Positions 25,669 through 33,756 of a DNA stretch of 64,000 bases are shown in pieces. Source of the DNA: Microbacterium luteolum (GTDB lineage: Bacteria; Actinomycetota; Actinomycetes; Actinomycetales; Microbacteriaceae); contig NZ_BAAAUN010000001.1 of assembly GCF_039533965.1 (NCBI RefSeq), forward strand, positions 2,702,950 through 2,766,949, written 5' to 3'. Under the pieces are notes generated by a model, which saw nothing but the letters and a program-made list of their open reading frames with translations, had not been told where the DNA came from and searched no databases. Within the stretch, counting starts at the first letter, position 1. The number at the start of each line of letters is the position of its first letter. The position numbers and the translations under genes were made by a program.

Positions 25669-25700
25669 TGCTCCGTCCGGGGCGTCGGAGAGGATCCACC

Positions 25701-26366
25701 ATGACAACGAACACCGCACCCGGCGCGAGGGGCACGAGCCGCGACATCCCGAGCGGATCGCGCGCATCGACGAGAGGCCTGCTGCTGTTCGCAGCCCTCG
25801 CCGGCCCGTTCTTCTATCTCTCGTCCGTCGTTCAGGCGCTCGCCCGCGACGGATTCGACATCCGCGTGCACCCGCTCAGTCAGCTTGCGACCGGCGATCT
25901 CGGCTGGGTGCAGGTGCTCACCTTCGTCGTCGCGGGTGCTGGCGGCGTCGCGCTCGCCGCGGGGTACCGCAGGGTCCGCCCAGAGGGCGTCGGGCGCCGC
26001 GCGGTTCCCGTTCTCGTCGCCCTCTTCGGCGTTGCTTTCGTCATCGCCGGACTCTTCCCGATGGACCCCCAGAACGGATTCCCCGCGGGTGCACCCTCCG
26101 GAGCGGTCGCGCTGTCCTGGCACGCGATCGTGCACACCTCCGCGGCGGCGGCCTCATTCGTCGCGCTCGCGGCGGCCTGCATCATGCTCGTCATCAGGGA
26201 GATCCGGGCGCGACGGGTCGCGCCATCGCTCGGCCACGGCGCCGTCGCCCTCGTGCTCCTCCTGCCCATGTCTCCGACGGAATCGAGTGTGCAGATCGCG
26301 CTCACCGGAGCCGTGGCCTTCGCCTGGGTGACGGTGATGGCGATCCGCTTGCGAGCGGCCGCATGA
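25701..26366 (+). CDS. DUF998 membrane protein
   Basis: This is a 221-residue protein with about six hydrophobic helices. The first helix is followed by DIRVHPLSQLATGDLGWVQ, and a short conserved loop GLFPMDPQNGFPAG is characteristic of DUF998 proteins, whose function is unknown. AGAGGA precedes the ATG at 25701. It lies upstream of the YCII and sigma genes on the same strand, 53 bases from the former, so it may be co-transcribed. Confidence 0.8.
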   Translation: MTTNTAPGARGTSRDIPSGSRASTRGLLLFAALAGPFFYLSSVVQALARDGFDIRVHPLSQLATGDLGWVQVLTFVVAGAGGVALAAGYRRVRPEGVGRRAVPVLVALFGVAFVIAGLFPMDPQNGFPAGAPSGAVALSWHAIVHTSAAAASFVALAAACIMLVIREIRARRVAPSLGHGAVALVLLLPMSPTESSVQIALTGAVAFAWVTVMAIRLRAAA

Positions 26367-26419
26367 GCGTTAGCGTGGGACGAGAGCACCCCGAATCACC
26401 GAACCGATGGAGAAGAACA

Positions 26420-26788
26420 GTGAAGTTCCTGCTGCTCAGCTACACGCCCGCCGACGCCTGGGATGCCGCGAGCGCCGACGTGCCGAGTCCGGAGGCGCTC
26501 GAAGCGTTCGCCGCCTACCAGCTGTTCGAGGAGAAGCTTCGAGCGTCGGGGGAGTTCGTCCTCAGCGAGGGCCTCGGCCATCCGGCGGTGACGACCACGG
26601 TCCGCAGGACCGGCACGGGCGTCGTCGCAACCGACGGCCCGTTCGCCGAGTTGAAGGAGGTGCTCGCGAGCTTCGCGATCATCGAGTGCAGCGGCATCGA
26701 GCGGGCACGGGAGATCGTCGCCGAGATGGTGGCGGTGCTCGGAGAGCCGATGGAGATCCGGCCGATCATGGGCGACGACTTCGCGTGA
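26420..26788 (+). CDS. YCII-related DGPF-domain protein
   Basis: This 122-residue ferredoxin-like-fold protein opens with KFLLLSYTPADAWDA and carries the DGPF block (ATDGPFAELKE). DGPF proteins are small, of unknown activity, and are repeatedly found beside ECF42 sigma factors, where they are thought to be the targets or partners. The GTG at 26420 is behind GGAGAAG. Its stop overlaps the start of the sigma gene (GTGA at 26785-26788), so expression of the two is coupled. This pairing is the strongest argument for the ECF42 assignment. Confidence 0.85.
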   Translation: MKFLLLSYTPADAWDAASADVPSPEALEAFAAYQLFEEKLRASGEFVLSEGLGHPAVTTTVRRTGTGVVATDGPFAELKEVLASFAIIECSGIERAREIVAEMVAVLGEPMEIRPIMGDDFA

Positions 26789-28026
26789 CCTCGGCGTCCG
26801 TCGCTCGGCGCATCGAGGGCATTCTGCGGACGGAGGCTCCGCAGGTCCTCGGTGCGCTGGTGCGGCGATTCGGACGATTCGACCTCGCCGAGGACGCGAC
26901 GCAGGAGGCGCTGCTCGCCGCGCACCGCACCTGGATGGATGGCGGAGTCCCGGACGAGCCGCGGGGCTGGCTCATCCGGGTCGGATATCGCAAGCTCGTC
27001 GACATCCTGCGTTCCGAAGACGCCGATCGGCGGCGCGAACAGGAGTGGCTCACTTCGGACCCGCGAAGAGCGGATGCCGGTGCCCCCGCGCCCACCGCGA
27101 GGGATGACAGCCTCGAGCTTCTCGTCCTGTGCTGTCATCCCGCGCTGACGGAGACCTCCCGCATCGCTCTCACCCTGCGCGCGGTCGGCGGGCTGACCAC
27201 CGCCGAGATCGCGCATGCCTGCGGCGTTCCCGAGGCGACCATGGCCACACGCATCAGTCGCGCGAAGCAGACGCTGCGAAAGGTGGATGCGCGGTTCGAG
27301 CTCACCGACGCCGAAGAGCTCACGGAGCGGGTCACGGACGTCGAGCGTGTTCTGTATCTCATCTTCAACGAGGGCTATGCGGCGTCGACCGGCCCTGAGC
27401 TGACCCGCGTCGACCTCACTGCTGAAGCCATCCGTCTCACACGGATGCTGGTGTCGGCGCGGCCCGATGACGCCGAAGCGCGGGGCCTGCTCGCCCTCAT
27501 GCTGCTGATGGAGGCGCGTCGTTCGGCGCGCCAGAACGGTGACGATCTCGTGGTCCTCGAGGAGCAGGATCGGTCGGCGTGGGACAGCGAGCTGATCAGG
27601 GAGGGAACCCGTCTGATCGAGACCGCGTGGGAGGAGCGGGCCGTCGGGATCTACCAGATCCAGGCCGCGATCGCTGCCGTGCACGCGAACACGATGAAGT
27701 CCGCAGAAACCGACTGGCCGCAGATCGCTGCGCTCTACCTCTGGCTCGAGCGTCTCGAACCCACCGCGCCCGTCCGGCTCAGTCGAGTCGTCGCCGTCTC
27801 CCGCGCCTTCGGACCGCAGCGAGGGCTCGCGCTGCTCGACGACCTCGACGCGGATCGGTCGCTCACGGGTGATCCGCTGACGGCCTCCCGCGCGCGGATC
27901 GTGCGGGCCCATCTGCTCGACGAGCTGGGAGACCACGAGGGTGCCCAGCGTGGCTTCGCCGAGGCGGAGGAGTTCGCGACGAACGACGTCGAGAAGCGCT
28001 ACCTCGCCGACCGTGCGCGTCGCTGA
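26785..28026 (+). CDS. ECF42-type RNA polymerase sigma factor
   Basis: This is a 413-residue sigma factor. Region 2 is near residues 10-75 (DLAEDATQEALLAAHRTW, RGWLIRVGYRKLVDILR) and region 4 near 110-170 (CHPALTETSRIALTLR, EIAHACGVPEATMATRIS). A C-terminal extension of about 230 residues (from ELTERVTDVERVLYLIFNEG) is the ECF42 hallmark; in studied members it is needed for activity and replaces an anti-sigma factor. The GTG start overlaps the stop of the DGPF gene. No anti-sigma gene is adjacent, consistent with the group. The input signal is unknown. Confidence 0.88.
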   Translation: MTSASVARRIEGILRTEAPQVLGALVRRFGRFDLAEDATQEALLAAHRTWMDGGVPDEPRGWLIRVGYRKLVDILRSEDADRRREQEWLTSDPRRADAGAPAPTARDDSLELLVLCCHPALTETSRIALTLRAVGGLTTAEIAHACGVPEATMATRISRAKQTLRKVDARFELTDAEELTERVTDVERVLYLIFNEGYAASTGPELTRVDLTAEAIRLTRMLVSARPDDAEARGLLALMLLMEARRSARQNGDDLVVLEEQDRSAWDSELIREGTRLIETAWEERAVGIYQIQAAIAAVHANTMKSAETDWPQIAALYLWLERLEPTAPVRLSRVVAVSRAFGPQRGLALLDDLDADRSLTGDPLTASRARIVRAHLLDELGDHEGAQRGFAEAEEFATNDVEKRYLADRARR

Positions 28027-28259
28027 GCGGTTGTCCCTCACGCGATGGGCCGTCGATTCACGGAGGCGATGACGATTCGCGGTCTCGGATGCGGTGGGCG
28101 GGGCGTGGAGGACCCCGCCCACCGGCCGTCCAGTCAGGGAGACGGCGATTCGCCTCCGCCCCGGGACCCCTCCCGAGGCGAGTGCTCTCCCAGTCGACCA
28201 GACGCGCGTCCACGTATCCGGATGCAGGTGTGAACACCCAGGCGAAGTGCGATCGGGGA
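28027..28259. other. Intergenic stretch between convergent genes
   Basis: No coding sequence is supported here. Apart from the terminator hairpin at 28093-28123, only short palindromes such as GGCGATTCGCC (28143-28153) are visible, and their role is unclear. Confidence 0.4.
28093..28123. terminator. Hairpin downstream of the sigma gene
   Basis: GGTGGGCGGGG (28093-28103) and CCCCGCCCACC (28113-28123) form a perfect 11-bp stem with a nine-base loop, in the intergenic stretch between convergent genes. Confidence 0.65.
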
Positions 28260-29063
28260 TCAGTCGTCGATGTCGGTTCCGACGACCGCGAACTCCGCGG
28301 TGAAGTCGATGTCGATCGAGCGCTTGTCGGAGGTGAGGACCGAGGCGTCGTAGGGGCTCACGTCGTCGCCGTCGACATCGAGGTCGGTGATCATCCCGTC
28401 GGACTCGGCGAGAGCCGCGGAGACGAGCGATCGGATCGCCTCGTCATCCAGTGCGAGCGTGGGGCCGGTGTCGTCGCCGTCCGCGATCTCGGTGGATACG
28501 ACCGTGGCCGCGCGCTTCTCGTCGACGCGCACCTCGGTCTCGTCGCCGGACGCGGTGGTCAGCTGCACCTCCCAGCTGCCGTCGCGCTTCGCGTCGATCG
28601 AGGTGACCTCGCCCTCGGCGGCAGCGCGCGCGGCCTCCGCGATCTCGATGAGTTCGTCTGCGGAGTCCGTGCCGGTCGCGGTCGCGGAGCTCTGGCCGGC
28701 GGATGACGTTCCGCCGTCGCTGCCGTCGTCATTCGCGTCATCCGCGTCGTCGGCGTCGTGGCGGGCGCCGTCCGACACTGAGGACCGGTCGTCGTCATCG
28801 CCGAGCTCATCGCCCATCGCGGCACCGACGGCGACGCCGCCGCCGATCAGCACGACGGCCGCGGCGATCCCGCCGCCGATCAGGAGCGCACGCCGGCGCC
28901 GCGGCTTGGCCTCGACGGGAGCGGATGCGACGGGCGCTGCCGCCGGGTGCTGATCCGCTGCCGGAGCGTGCGGTGCGGCATCCGCTGCCGGCGTGACGGG
29001 CACGGTGGGCTGGTCGGCGCTGTGGTCGGGAGTCTGGTCGGGAGTGAGGTTCTTGTCGTCCAT
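28260..29063 (-). CDS. Membrane-anchored PepSY-like protein of the two-component operon
   Basis: This is a 267-residue protein. A proline/alanine-rich cytoplasmic N-terminus leads to RRRRALLIGG and one transmembrane helix (about 64-88). An acidic linker (DDADDANDDGSDGG) is followed by two PepSY-like repeats (ELIEIAEAARAAAEGEVTSI, then WEVQLTTASGDETEVRVD). PepSY domains often sit outside the membrane and inhibit peptidases or interact with sensors. It lies 66 bases downstream of the histidine kinase on the same strand, with three CTGAAGC direct repeats just upstream, so it is probably a regulon member that feeds back on the sensor. The ATG at 29063 has only a weak ribosome site. Confidence 0.72.
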   Translation of the reverse strand: MDDKNLTPDQTPDHSADQPTVPVTPAADAAPHAPAADQHPAAAPVASAPVEAKPRRRRALLIGGGIAAAVVLIGGGVAVGAAMGDELGDDDDRSSVSDGARHDADDADDANDDGSDGGTSSAGQSSATATGTDSADELIEIAEAARAAAEGEVTSIDAKRDGSWEVQLTTASGDETEVRVDEKRAATVVSTEIADGDDTGPTLALDDEAIRSLVSAALAESDGMITDLDVDGDDVSPYDASVLTSDKRSIDIDFTAEFAVVGTDIDD

Positions 29064-29086
29064 GTGTCGATGGTCCCGCGCCGGCA

Positions 29087-29114
29087 CTGAAGCCTTCCTG
29101 AAGCGTCCTGAAGC
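29087..29114 (-). promoter_or_regulatory. Direct repeats, likely response-regulator boxes
   Basis: CTGAAGC occurs at 29087-29093, 29098-29104 and 29108-29114, with spacing of 11 and 10 bases, the geometry bound by OmpR/PhoB proteins. They lie 24-51 bases upstream of the PepSY-like gene, at the 3' end of the kinase gene. Confidence 0.6.
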
Positions 29115-29129
29115 CGTCTTCAGGAACCG

Positions 29130-30446
29130 TCAGGAGCTCAGCGGAAGGGTGATGACGAACCGCGCGCCGCCCCAGCGCGACTCGTCGACGACGACTGTTC
29201 CGCGTTCGGCTGCGGCGATTCCCCGGGCGATCGCGAGGCCGAGGCCGCTGCCGCCCGCGTCGCGACTGCGCGCCTCGTCGAGCCGGACGAAGCGCTCGAA
29301 GATGTGCTCGCGCTCCTCGATCGGCACGCCGTCGCCGTCGTCCTCGATCGTGACGAACACGTGCTGGTCGGAGGGCGTCACGCCGATGGCGATGCGTCCG
29401 CGCGCGTGGCGTGCGGCGTTGTCGGCCAGGTTGCGCACGAGCTGACCCAGCAGGCGCGGATCGCCCGAGACGCGGGCGGCGCGGATGCCGGAGCCGTCGA
29501 CCTCATGGCCCGCCGCGCGGAGCCGGCGCACCTCGCCGAGCGCCACATCGTCGAGATCCACCGGTTCGTCGTGCAGGGTGACGCCCTCGTCCAGGCGGGC
29601 GAGGAGCAGCAGCGACTCCACGATGCCTTGCAACCGGACGCCCTCCTCGGAGACGACCTCCGCCAGCTCGCCGATGCTCGTCACCGCCGGATGCGCCTGC
29701 GCCAGTTCGGCATGCTGGCGGATCGTGGCGAGAGGGGAGCGCAGCTCGTGAGAGGCGTCGGACACGAATCGTCGCTGCGCCGTCGCCGCGGCATCCAGTC
29801 GGTCGAGCATGCCGTTCATGGTCGTCGCGAGCGCGGCGACCTCGTCGGCGGAGTCGGGTACCGCGACGCGCTGGTGGAGCCGCTCGGCGGTGATGCCGTC
29901 GACTTCCTGGCGGATGCGCGTGACGGGACGGAGCGCGCGACCGGTCACGAACCACGTCGTACCGGCCACGAGCAGAAGGACCAGGGGGACCGCGACGGCC
30001 AGCAGCGTCGCAACGGTCGCCAGCGTCTCCGCGTCGTCCTCGACGGACACCGCGAGCACGATCGTCTGGTCATCGTCGATATCGTCCGACACGATGAGCA
30101 TCGGCTCGCCGTCGATCGTCATCGTCACCGCGTCGTCGGCGACAGGGAGCGGTGTCGATCCGAGCGTCTCGCGGGCGTCCTCGCTGGCTGCGCGCACGGC
30201 GCCGTCCGCGCCGAGGAGCTGCACGAATTCGTCCTCGAGCGCGTCGATGCCGCGAACGTCGGGCCCGCCCTCGCGATCGCCGAGCTGCTCGAGGCGCTGC
30301 TGCGCGGCCTGCGCGGTGCTGCCACTGACGCTGCTGTTAAGCACGGCGTAGAAGGAGACTGCGCCGATGACGAGGGCCACGGCGACGATGAGGGTCGCGC
30401 CGAGCGTCGTGCGGGCCCGCACGGAGCGCCACCAACGGCTAGCCAC
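29130..30446 (-). CDS. Sensor histidine kinase (HAMP/HisKA)
   Basis: This is a membrane kinase of about 440 residues. A first helix near the N-terminus (TLIVAVALVIGAVSFYAVL), an extracytoplasmic acidic sensor domain of about 100 residues (rich in DDIDDD) and a second helix (VALLLAVAVPLVLLLVAG region) precede a HAMP linker. HisKA has the phosphorylated histidine in FVSDASHELRSPLATIR. The ATPase has the N-box NLADNAARHA and ends with GSGLGLAIARGIAAAERG. The acidic sensor suggests a cation or peptide signal, as in PhoQ, but this is inference. The GTG at 30446 overlaps the end of the regulator gene by eight bases; another GTG at 30473 would add nine residues. Confidence 0.88.
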   Translation of the reverse strand: MASRWWRSVRARTTLGATLIVAVALVIGAVSFYAVLNSSVSGSTAQAAQQRLEQLGDREGGPDVRGIDALEDEFVQLLGADGAVRAASEDARETLGSTPLPVADDAVTMTIDGEPMLIVSDDIDDDQTIVLAVSVEDDAETLATVATLLAVAVPLVLLLVAGTTWFVTGRALRPVTRIRQEVDGITAERLHQRVAVPDSADEVAALATTMNGMLDRLDAAATAQRRFVSDASHELRSPLATIRQHAELAQAHPAVTSIGELAEVVSEEGVRLQGIVESLLLLARLDEGVTLHDEPVDLDDVALGEVRRLRAAGHEVDGSGIRAARVSGDPRLLGQLVRNLADNAARHARGRIAIGVTPSDQHVFVTIEDDGDGVPIEEREHIFERFVRLDEARSRDAGGSGLGLAIARGIAAAERGTVVVDESRWGGARFVITLPLSS

Positions 30447-31116
30447 CGTCGGCCGCCAACCGGTAGCCGGCACCGCGGATGGTCTCGATCGCCTCGCGAC
30501 CGAACGGCTTGTCGAGCTTGCGGCGCAGGTGCCCGACGTACACCTCGACGATGTTCGGGTCGCCGTCGAAGTCGTCGTCCCAGACGCCGTCGATCAGCAC
30601 CCGCTTGGACACGACCTCTCCACGGTGGCGCATCAGATACTCGAGCACCGAGAACTCGCGCGCGGTGAGCGTCACCGGCGTCTCGCCGCGCCAGACGCGG
30701 TGGGCGGCGGGGTCGAGTCGCAGATCGCCCGCCTCCAGGATCGCCGGACGCGCGACAGCGCCGCGACGGACGAGGGCCCGGATCCGGGCGACGAGGATCG
30801 CGAACGAGAACGGCTTCGTGACGTAGTCGTCGGCGCCCGTCTCGAGTGCCTCGACCTGATCCCACTCGCCGTCCTTCGCGGTCAGCATGAGCACCGGCGT
30901 CCAGTTCTCCTCGGCGCGCAGCGCCTCGCAGACCTTCCAGCCGCTCATCCCCGGCATCATCAGGTCGAGCACGATCGCGTCGTACCGTGTCTCGCGCGCC
31001 CGCCACAGCCCGTCGACTCCGTTGTGCGCGACGTCGACGGCGAAGCCCTCGGCCTCGAGCCCGCGGCGCACGCCGTCGGCCAGGCGCACCTCGTCATCGA
31101 CCACCAGGATCCGCAT
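30439..31116 (-). CDS. OmpR/PhoB-type response regulator
   Basis: This 225-residue regulator has a receiver domain opening with MRILVVDDEVRLADGVR, the phospho-acceptor Asp in AIVLDLMMPGMSG and the switch lysine in DDYVTKPFS. The C-terminal winged helix contains LTAREFSVLEYLMRHRGEVV and VYVGHLRRKLD. It is the first gene of a three-gene set (regulator, kinase, PepSY-like protein). CTGAATC and CTGAAGC repeats lie 24-41 bases upstream of its start and match those before the PepSY gene, so it likely activates its own operon. Confidence 0.92.
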   Translation of the reverse strand: MRILVVDDEVRLADGVRRGLEAEGFAVDVAHNGVDGLWRARETRYDAIVLDLMMPGMSGWKVCEALRAEENWTPVLMLTAKDGEWDQVEALETGADDYVTKPFSFAILVARIRALVRRGAVARPAILEAGDLRLDPAAHRVWRGETPVTLTAREFSVLEYLMRHRGEVVSKRVLIDGVWDDDFDGDPNIVEVYVGHLRRKLDKPFGREAIETIRGAGYRLAADGG

Positions 31117-31139
31117 CCCTCAAGTGTGGCGGTCCGACG

Positions 31140-31157
31140 CTGAATCGGGGCTGAAGC
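31140..31157 (-). promoter_or_regulatory. Direct repeats upstream of the regulator gene
   Basis: CTGAATC (31140-31146) and CTGAAGC (31151-31157) are 11 bases apart and match the triplet at 29087-29114. This points to autoregulation. Confidence 0.55.
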
Positions 31158-31225
31158 GAGGGGCGGGAAGTGTGCAGGAGCGGAACCCCGAAGCCCGCCC
31201 CTGCACGCGCAGGAGTCTTGTGGCT

Positions 31226-31253
31226 CTCCTGCCCCGACCCGACGGGGCAGGAG
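31226..31253. terminator. Strong hairpin upstream of the two-component operon
   Basis: CTCCTGCCCCG (31226-31236) and CGGGGCAGGAG (31243-31253) make an 11-bp stem with a six-base loop. It lies just beyond the mscL stop on the minus strand, so it probably ends mscL transcription before the regulator gene. Confidence 0.6.
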
Positions 31254-31328
31254 ATCTCCCGCAGATGCTCCTCGACCGAAGACCCCGGCCGAGGAGCAGT
31301 TCGATGCCGCCGTGGGCGAGGACGGCGG

Positions 31329-31733
31329 TCAGATGCCGTTCTTCGCCTGCAGCAGGTCGCGGATCTGGACGAGGAGCTCCTGCTCGCTCGGGCCGGCCTC
31401 GTCGCCGGCGTCGACGGGCTGCGAGCGCTCCTTGAGCTTGTTCATCGGGAGCACGAAGGCGAAGTACACGACCGCGGCGACGGCGAGGAAGTTGATCACC
31501 GCGCCGATGATGAGACCGAACGAGAACGTCGACTCTCCGCCGCCGAGGTTCGCCACCGTCACCTGCAGCGCGTCATCGAGGCTGCCGGCCTGGAAGAACA
31601 ACCCGATCAGCGGGTTGATGAGCGCGTCGACCAGCACATTCACGATGCTGGTGAAAGCGGCACCGATGACGACCGCGACGGCAAGGTCGATGACATTGCC
31701 TCTGAGGATGAATTCCTTGAATCCGTTGATCAC
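31329..31733 (-). CDS. mscL: Large-conductance mechanosensitive channel MscL
   Basis: This 134-residue inner-membrane channel opens under membrane tension to release solutes on osmotic downshock. It begins INGFKEFILRGNVIDLAVAV, the conserved N-terminal helix and first pore helix. The second helix, FGLIIGAVINFLAVAAVVYF, and the cytoplasmic helix EQELLVQIRDLLQ are also in place, and length matches the family. The GTG at 31733 is set by homology because no strong ribosome site is close. It is a single-gene unit ending at a hairpin. Confidence 0.93.
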   Translation of the reverse strand: MINGFKEFILRGNVIDLAVAVVIGAAFTSIVNVLVDALINPLIGLFFQAGSLDDALQVTVANLGGGESTFSFGLIIGAVINFLAVAAVVYFAFVLPMNKLKERSQPVDAGDEAGPSEQELLVQIRDLLQAKNGI

Positions 31734-32055
31734 TGTTCGTACCGCTTTCTCTCCGATATCGGGCTGATGCTCGGGGCCCGGGCGCCAGGGAGCAGGCGAT
31801 CTCATCGCTCGGTTCCCCGTTCGCGCTGCCCTCACCCCAGTGAGCAGCGACGGTCGGCCAGGCAGACGAGCCGCCGACAGCGATGAAGCTAGCAATGCGT
31901 CGTTCACAGCAGCGCGGCGGATCGTAAACACCCCCGTTCGGGGTCACCGCGTGCGCCGATTCCTGTTCACAAAGTCCTGACCTGTGTGAACAACGGCCCC
32001 CTACGCTCGGGGATCGCTCCGCTGATCCCGCGTCTTCGAGAGGAAGGTGAGTGTC
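31734..32055. other. Intergenic region between mscL and a TetR gene
   Basis: About 320 bases with no supported gene. It holds the mscL leader on the minus strand and the TGTTCACA dyad before the TetR gene. A lone GTTCACA (31902-31908) could be a further half-site. Confidence 0.4.
31964..31992. promoter_or_regulatory. Probable TetR operator
   Basis: TGTTCACA (31964-31971) and TGTGAACA (31985-31992) are a perfect inverted repeat with a 13-base spacer, 64 bases before the TetR start. Confidence 0.55.
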
Positions 32056-32715
32056 GTGCCTCGTCGTGCTGCTGACGAAACACGAGCACTCCTCATCCGC
32101 ATCGGAATGAAGATGCTGGTCACGAAGGGAGTGGCCGCCGGGGTTCAGCACATCCGTCTGCAGGAAGTGCTGCGTCACGCAGGGCTGACGACGGGTGCCG
32201 CCTACCGGCTGTGGGCGGATCAGACCGAGTACCAGAAGGACGTCGCCGTCGCGGTCGTGCGGCACCGTGCGGATCATCCCACCGACCAGGCCCGTTCCCG
32301 CCTGCAGTCGTTGATCGACGAGAAGGCGCCGCTCGACGAGGTGCTCCGACAGGGAGCGCTCGGGCACATCGGGCTCGAGACCTTCGCGTCGCGGTTGTTC
32401 CTGGTGACGCTCGCGCTGCGAACCACGGCCGATTCGTGGCCCGAGCTGACGGAGGCCAGTCGCGAACGGCACCGGGACTCCATCGAGAAGTTCGCCGACT
32501 ACTACTCCTATCTGATGAGCGAGTACGGCTATCGGATGCGAGAGCCCTACACGGTCCGCCAGTTCTCCGAGGCGATGGCCGCGCTGGGAGACGGCTTCGC
32601 CGTGCGGACGCTCGAGGGACTGCCCCACATCATGATCGAGGTCGACGGTGAGACCTGGCCGCTGTTCGGAATCGCGGCGCGCGGCCTGGTGCGCGAATTC
32701 ATGGAGAAGGTCTGA
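32056..32715 (+). CDS. TetR-like transcriptional regulator
   Basis: This is a 219-residue regulator with an N-terminal helix-turn-helix (HIRLQEVLRHAGLTTGAAYR) and a long helical ligand domain. The DNA-binding region is somewhat divergent: the usual LY.F of the recognition helix is replaced by AYRLW. GGAAGG stands eight bases before the GTG at 32056; another in-frame GTG at 32047 is too close to it. The TGTTCACA dyad upstream is a candidate self-operator. No divergent partner is adjacent, and its 3' end overlaps the convergent gene by 17 bases. Confidence 0.78.
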   Translation: MPRRAADETRALLIRIGMKMLVTKGVAAGVQHIRLQEVLRHAGLTTGAAYRLWADQTEYQKDVAVAVVRHRADHPTDQARSRLQSLIDEKAPLDEVLRQGALGHIGLETFASRLFLVTLALRTTADSWPELTEASRERHRDSIEKFADYYSYLMSEYGYRMREPYTVRQFSEAMAALGDGFAVRTLEGLPHIMIEVDGETWPLFGIAARGLVREFMEKV

Positions 32716-33247
32716 GGCGACTCTGGATTTCGCGGATGACGGCGCCGAGCACGCCGGACGCGAGGAGGCCCGGGCCGAGCGGTCCGGCGTGATCCTCGCC
32801 CAGGAGCGGCAGGAGCCGGAGCGCCGCGGCGGCCTCGGGGGAGAGGTGAGCCAGTTGCCACCGCACCTCGGTGTCGCGGGCGTCGGGGTCGTCCGGGTGC
32901 GCGAGTTCCACAGCCTTGGCCGCGTAGGCCGCGGCTCCGAGCGCGTGGGCGCCCATGTGCGCGACGCCGGCGGCTTGGGCGGCAGCCCGCGCTGAGGCCG
33001 CCCCTGCCGGCGTACGCGCGCTGGCCGTAGCTCGACCGGCGACGAAGCGGCGCCGGATCTCACCAGCCGCGTCGAGCTCGCCGCGGGCGAAGGCCCGCGC
33101 ACGGGCGATCGCATCCCTGGCGCGGTCGTCCTCCGGCGCCTCCGCCTCGAAGAGCGGCAGCACCCGCTCCGCGCAGTCGGCCGCCCAGAGCGCGACGATC
33201 CGTCGCTCGGCGTCGCTCAGCGCCTGGGGAGACACTGTTCCGGCCAT
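32699..33247 (-). CDS. Putative immunity protein (Imm5-like family)
   Basis: This 182-residue, alanine-rich, all-helical cytoplasmic protein matches the actinobacterial putative-immunity family: AERRIVALWAADCAERVLPLFE, then DDRARDAIARARAFARGEL, HMGAHALGAAAYAAKAVELA and EVRWQLAHLSPEA. The family name comes from association with polymorphic toxins, but no toxin is adjacent here. It is downstream of and separated by seven bases from a DUF6194 gene, so the two are one operon. The ATG at 33247 is chosen to fit the family start. Function is uncertain. Confidence 0.7.
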   Translation of the reverse strand: MAGTVSPQALSDAERRIVALWAADCAERVLPLFEAEAPEDDRARDAIARARAFARGELDAAGEIRRRFVAGRATASARTPAGAASARAAAQAAGVAHMGAHALGAAAYAAKAVELAHPDDPDARDTEVRWQLAHLSPEAAAALRLLPLLGEDHAGPLGPGLLASGVLGAVIREIQSRLRPSP

Positions 33248-33254
33248 GTCGCCC

Positions 33255-33695
33255 TCACCTCTTCCGACGCGCGGCACGCGAGCGCGCCGCCTCGTGAGCC
33301 TCGCGGAGCAGAGCGAGAACGGCATCCGTCGTCTTCTCCGCCGGGTCGATCACGCAGACCCAGCCGGCGTCGCCGTAGAGCGGATGCCGGCGGAAGACGT
33401 CGGCTTCCGCGGGTTCGGCCTCCGTCGAGACGAGCCCTGCCGCGCGTTCCTGTCCGACGTGGATGTTCACGCGGAAGCGCCCAGGGGCGTCGAGGCCGGA
33501 CGACGTGTCGTCGGGGTAGTCCTTCGTGATGATCGTCCCGTAGGGCTGGGTGCGTTCCGGCATCCGTCCGTCGGGGGCGTAATAGAAGTAGGCGTCGCCC
33601 CACGAGAGCTCGGGGAATGCACTGCCGGCTTCGGGTGCGACGACCAGGGCGCCGTCGAAACCGCGGACCTTCTCGATGATCTGCTGCATCTTCAT
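33255..33695 (-). CDS. DUF6194 family protein
   Basis: This 146-residue protein contains DAYFYYAPDGRMPERTQPYG, TIITKDYPDDTSSGLD and RFRVNIHVGQE, the conserved blocks of DUF6194. It is a MmcQ/YjbR-like fold of unknown function. A second in-frame ATG at 33689 is possible. The first ATG lies six bases after CATCAT, a weak -10 that would give a leaderless mRNA. It is co-transcribed with the putative immunity gene and divergent from a MerR gene 61 bases away. Confidence 0.72.
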   Translation of the reverse strand: MKMQQIIEKVRGFDGALVVAPEAGSAFPELSWGDAYFYYAPDGRMPERTQPYGTIITKDYPDDTSSGLDAPGRFRVNIHVGQERAAGLVSTEAEPAEADVFRRHPLYGDAGWVCVIDPAEKTTDAVLALLREAHEAARSRAARRKR

Positions 33696-33756
33696 GCTTC
33701 AATGATGAGGTTGACGTGCTTATGTGGACTTCGGCGCCGGAAGACAGGGGTTCATC

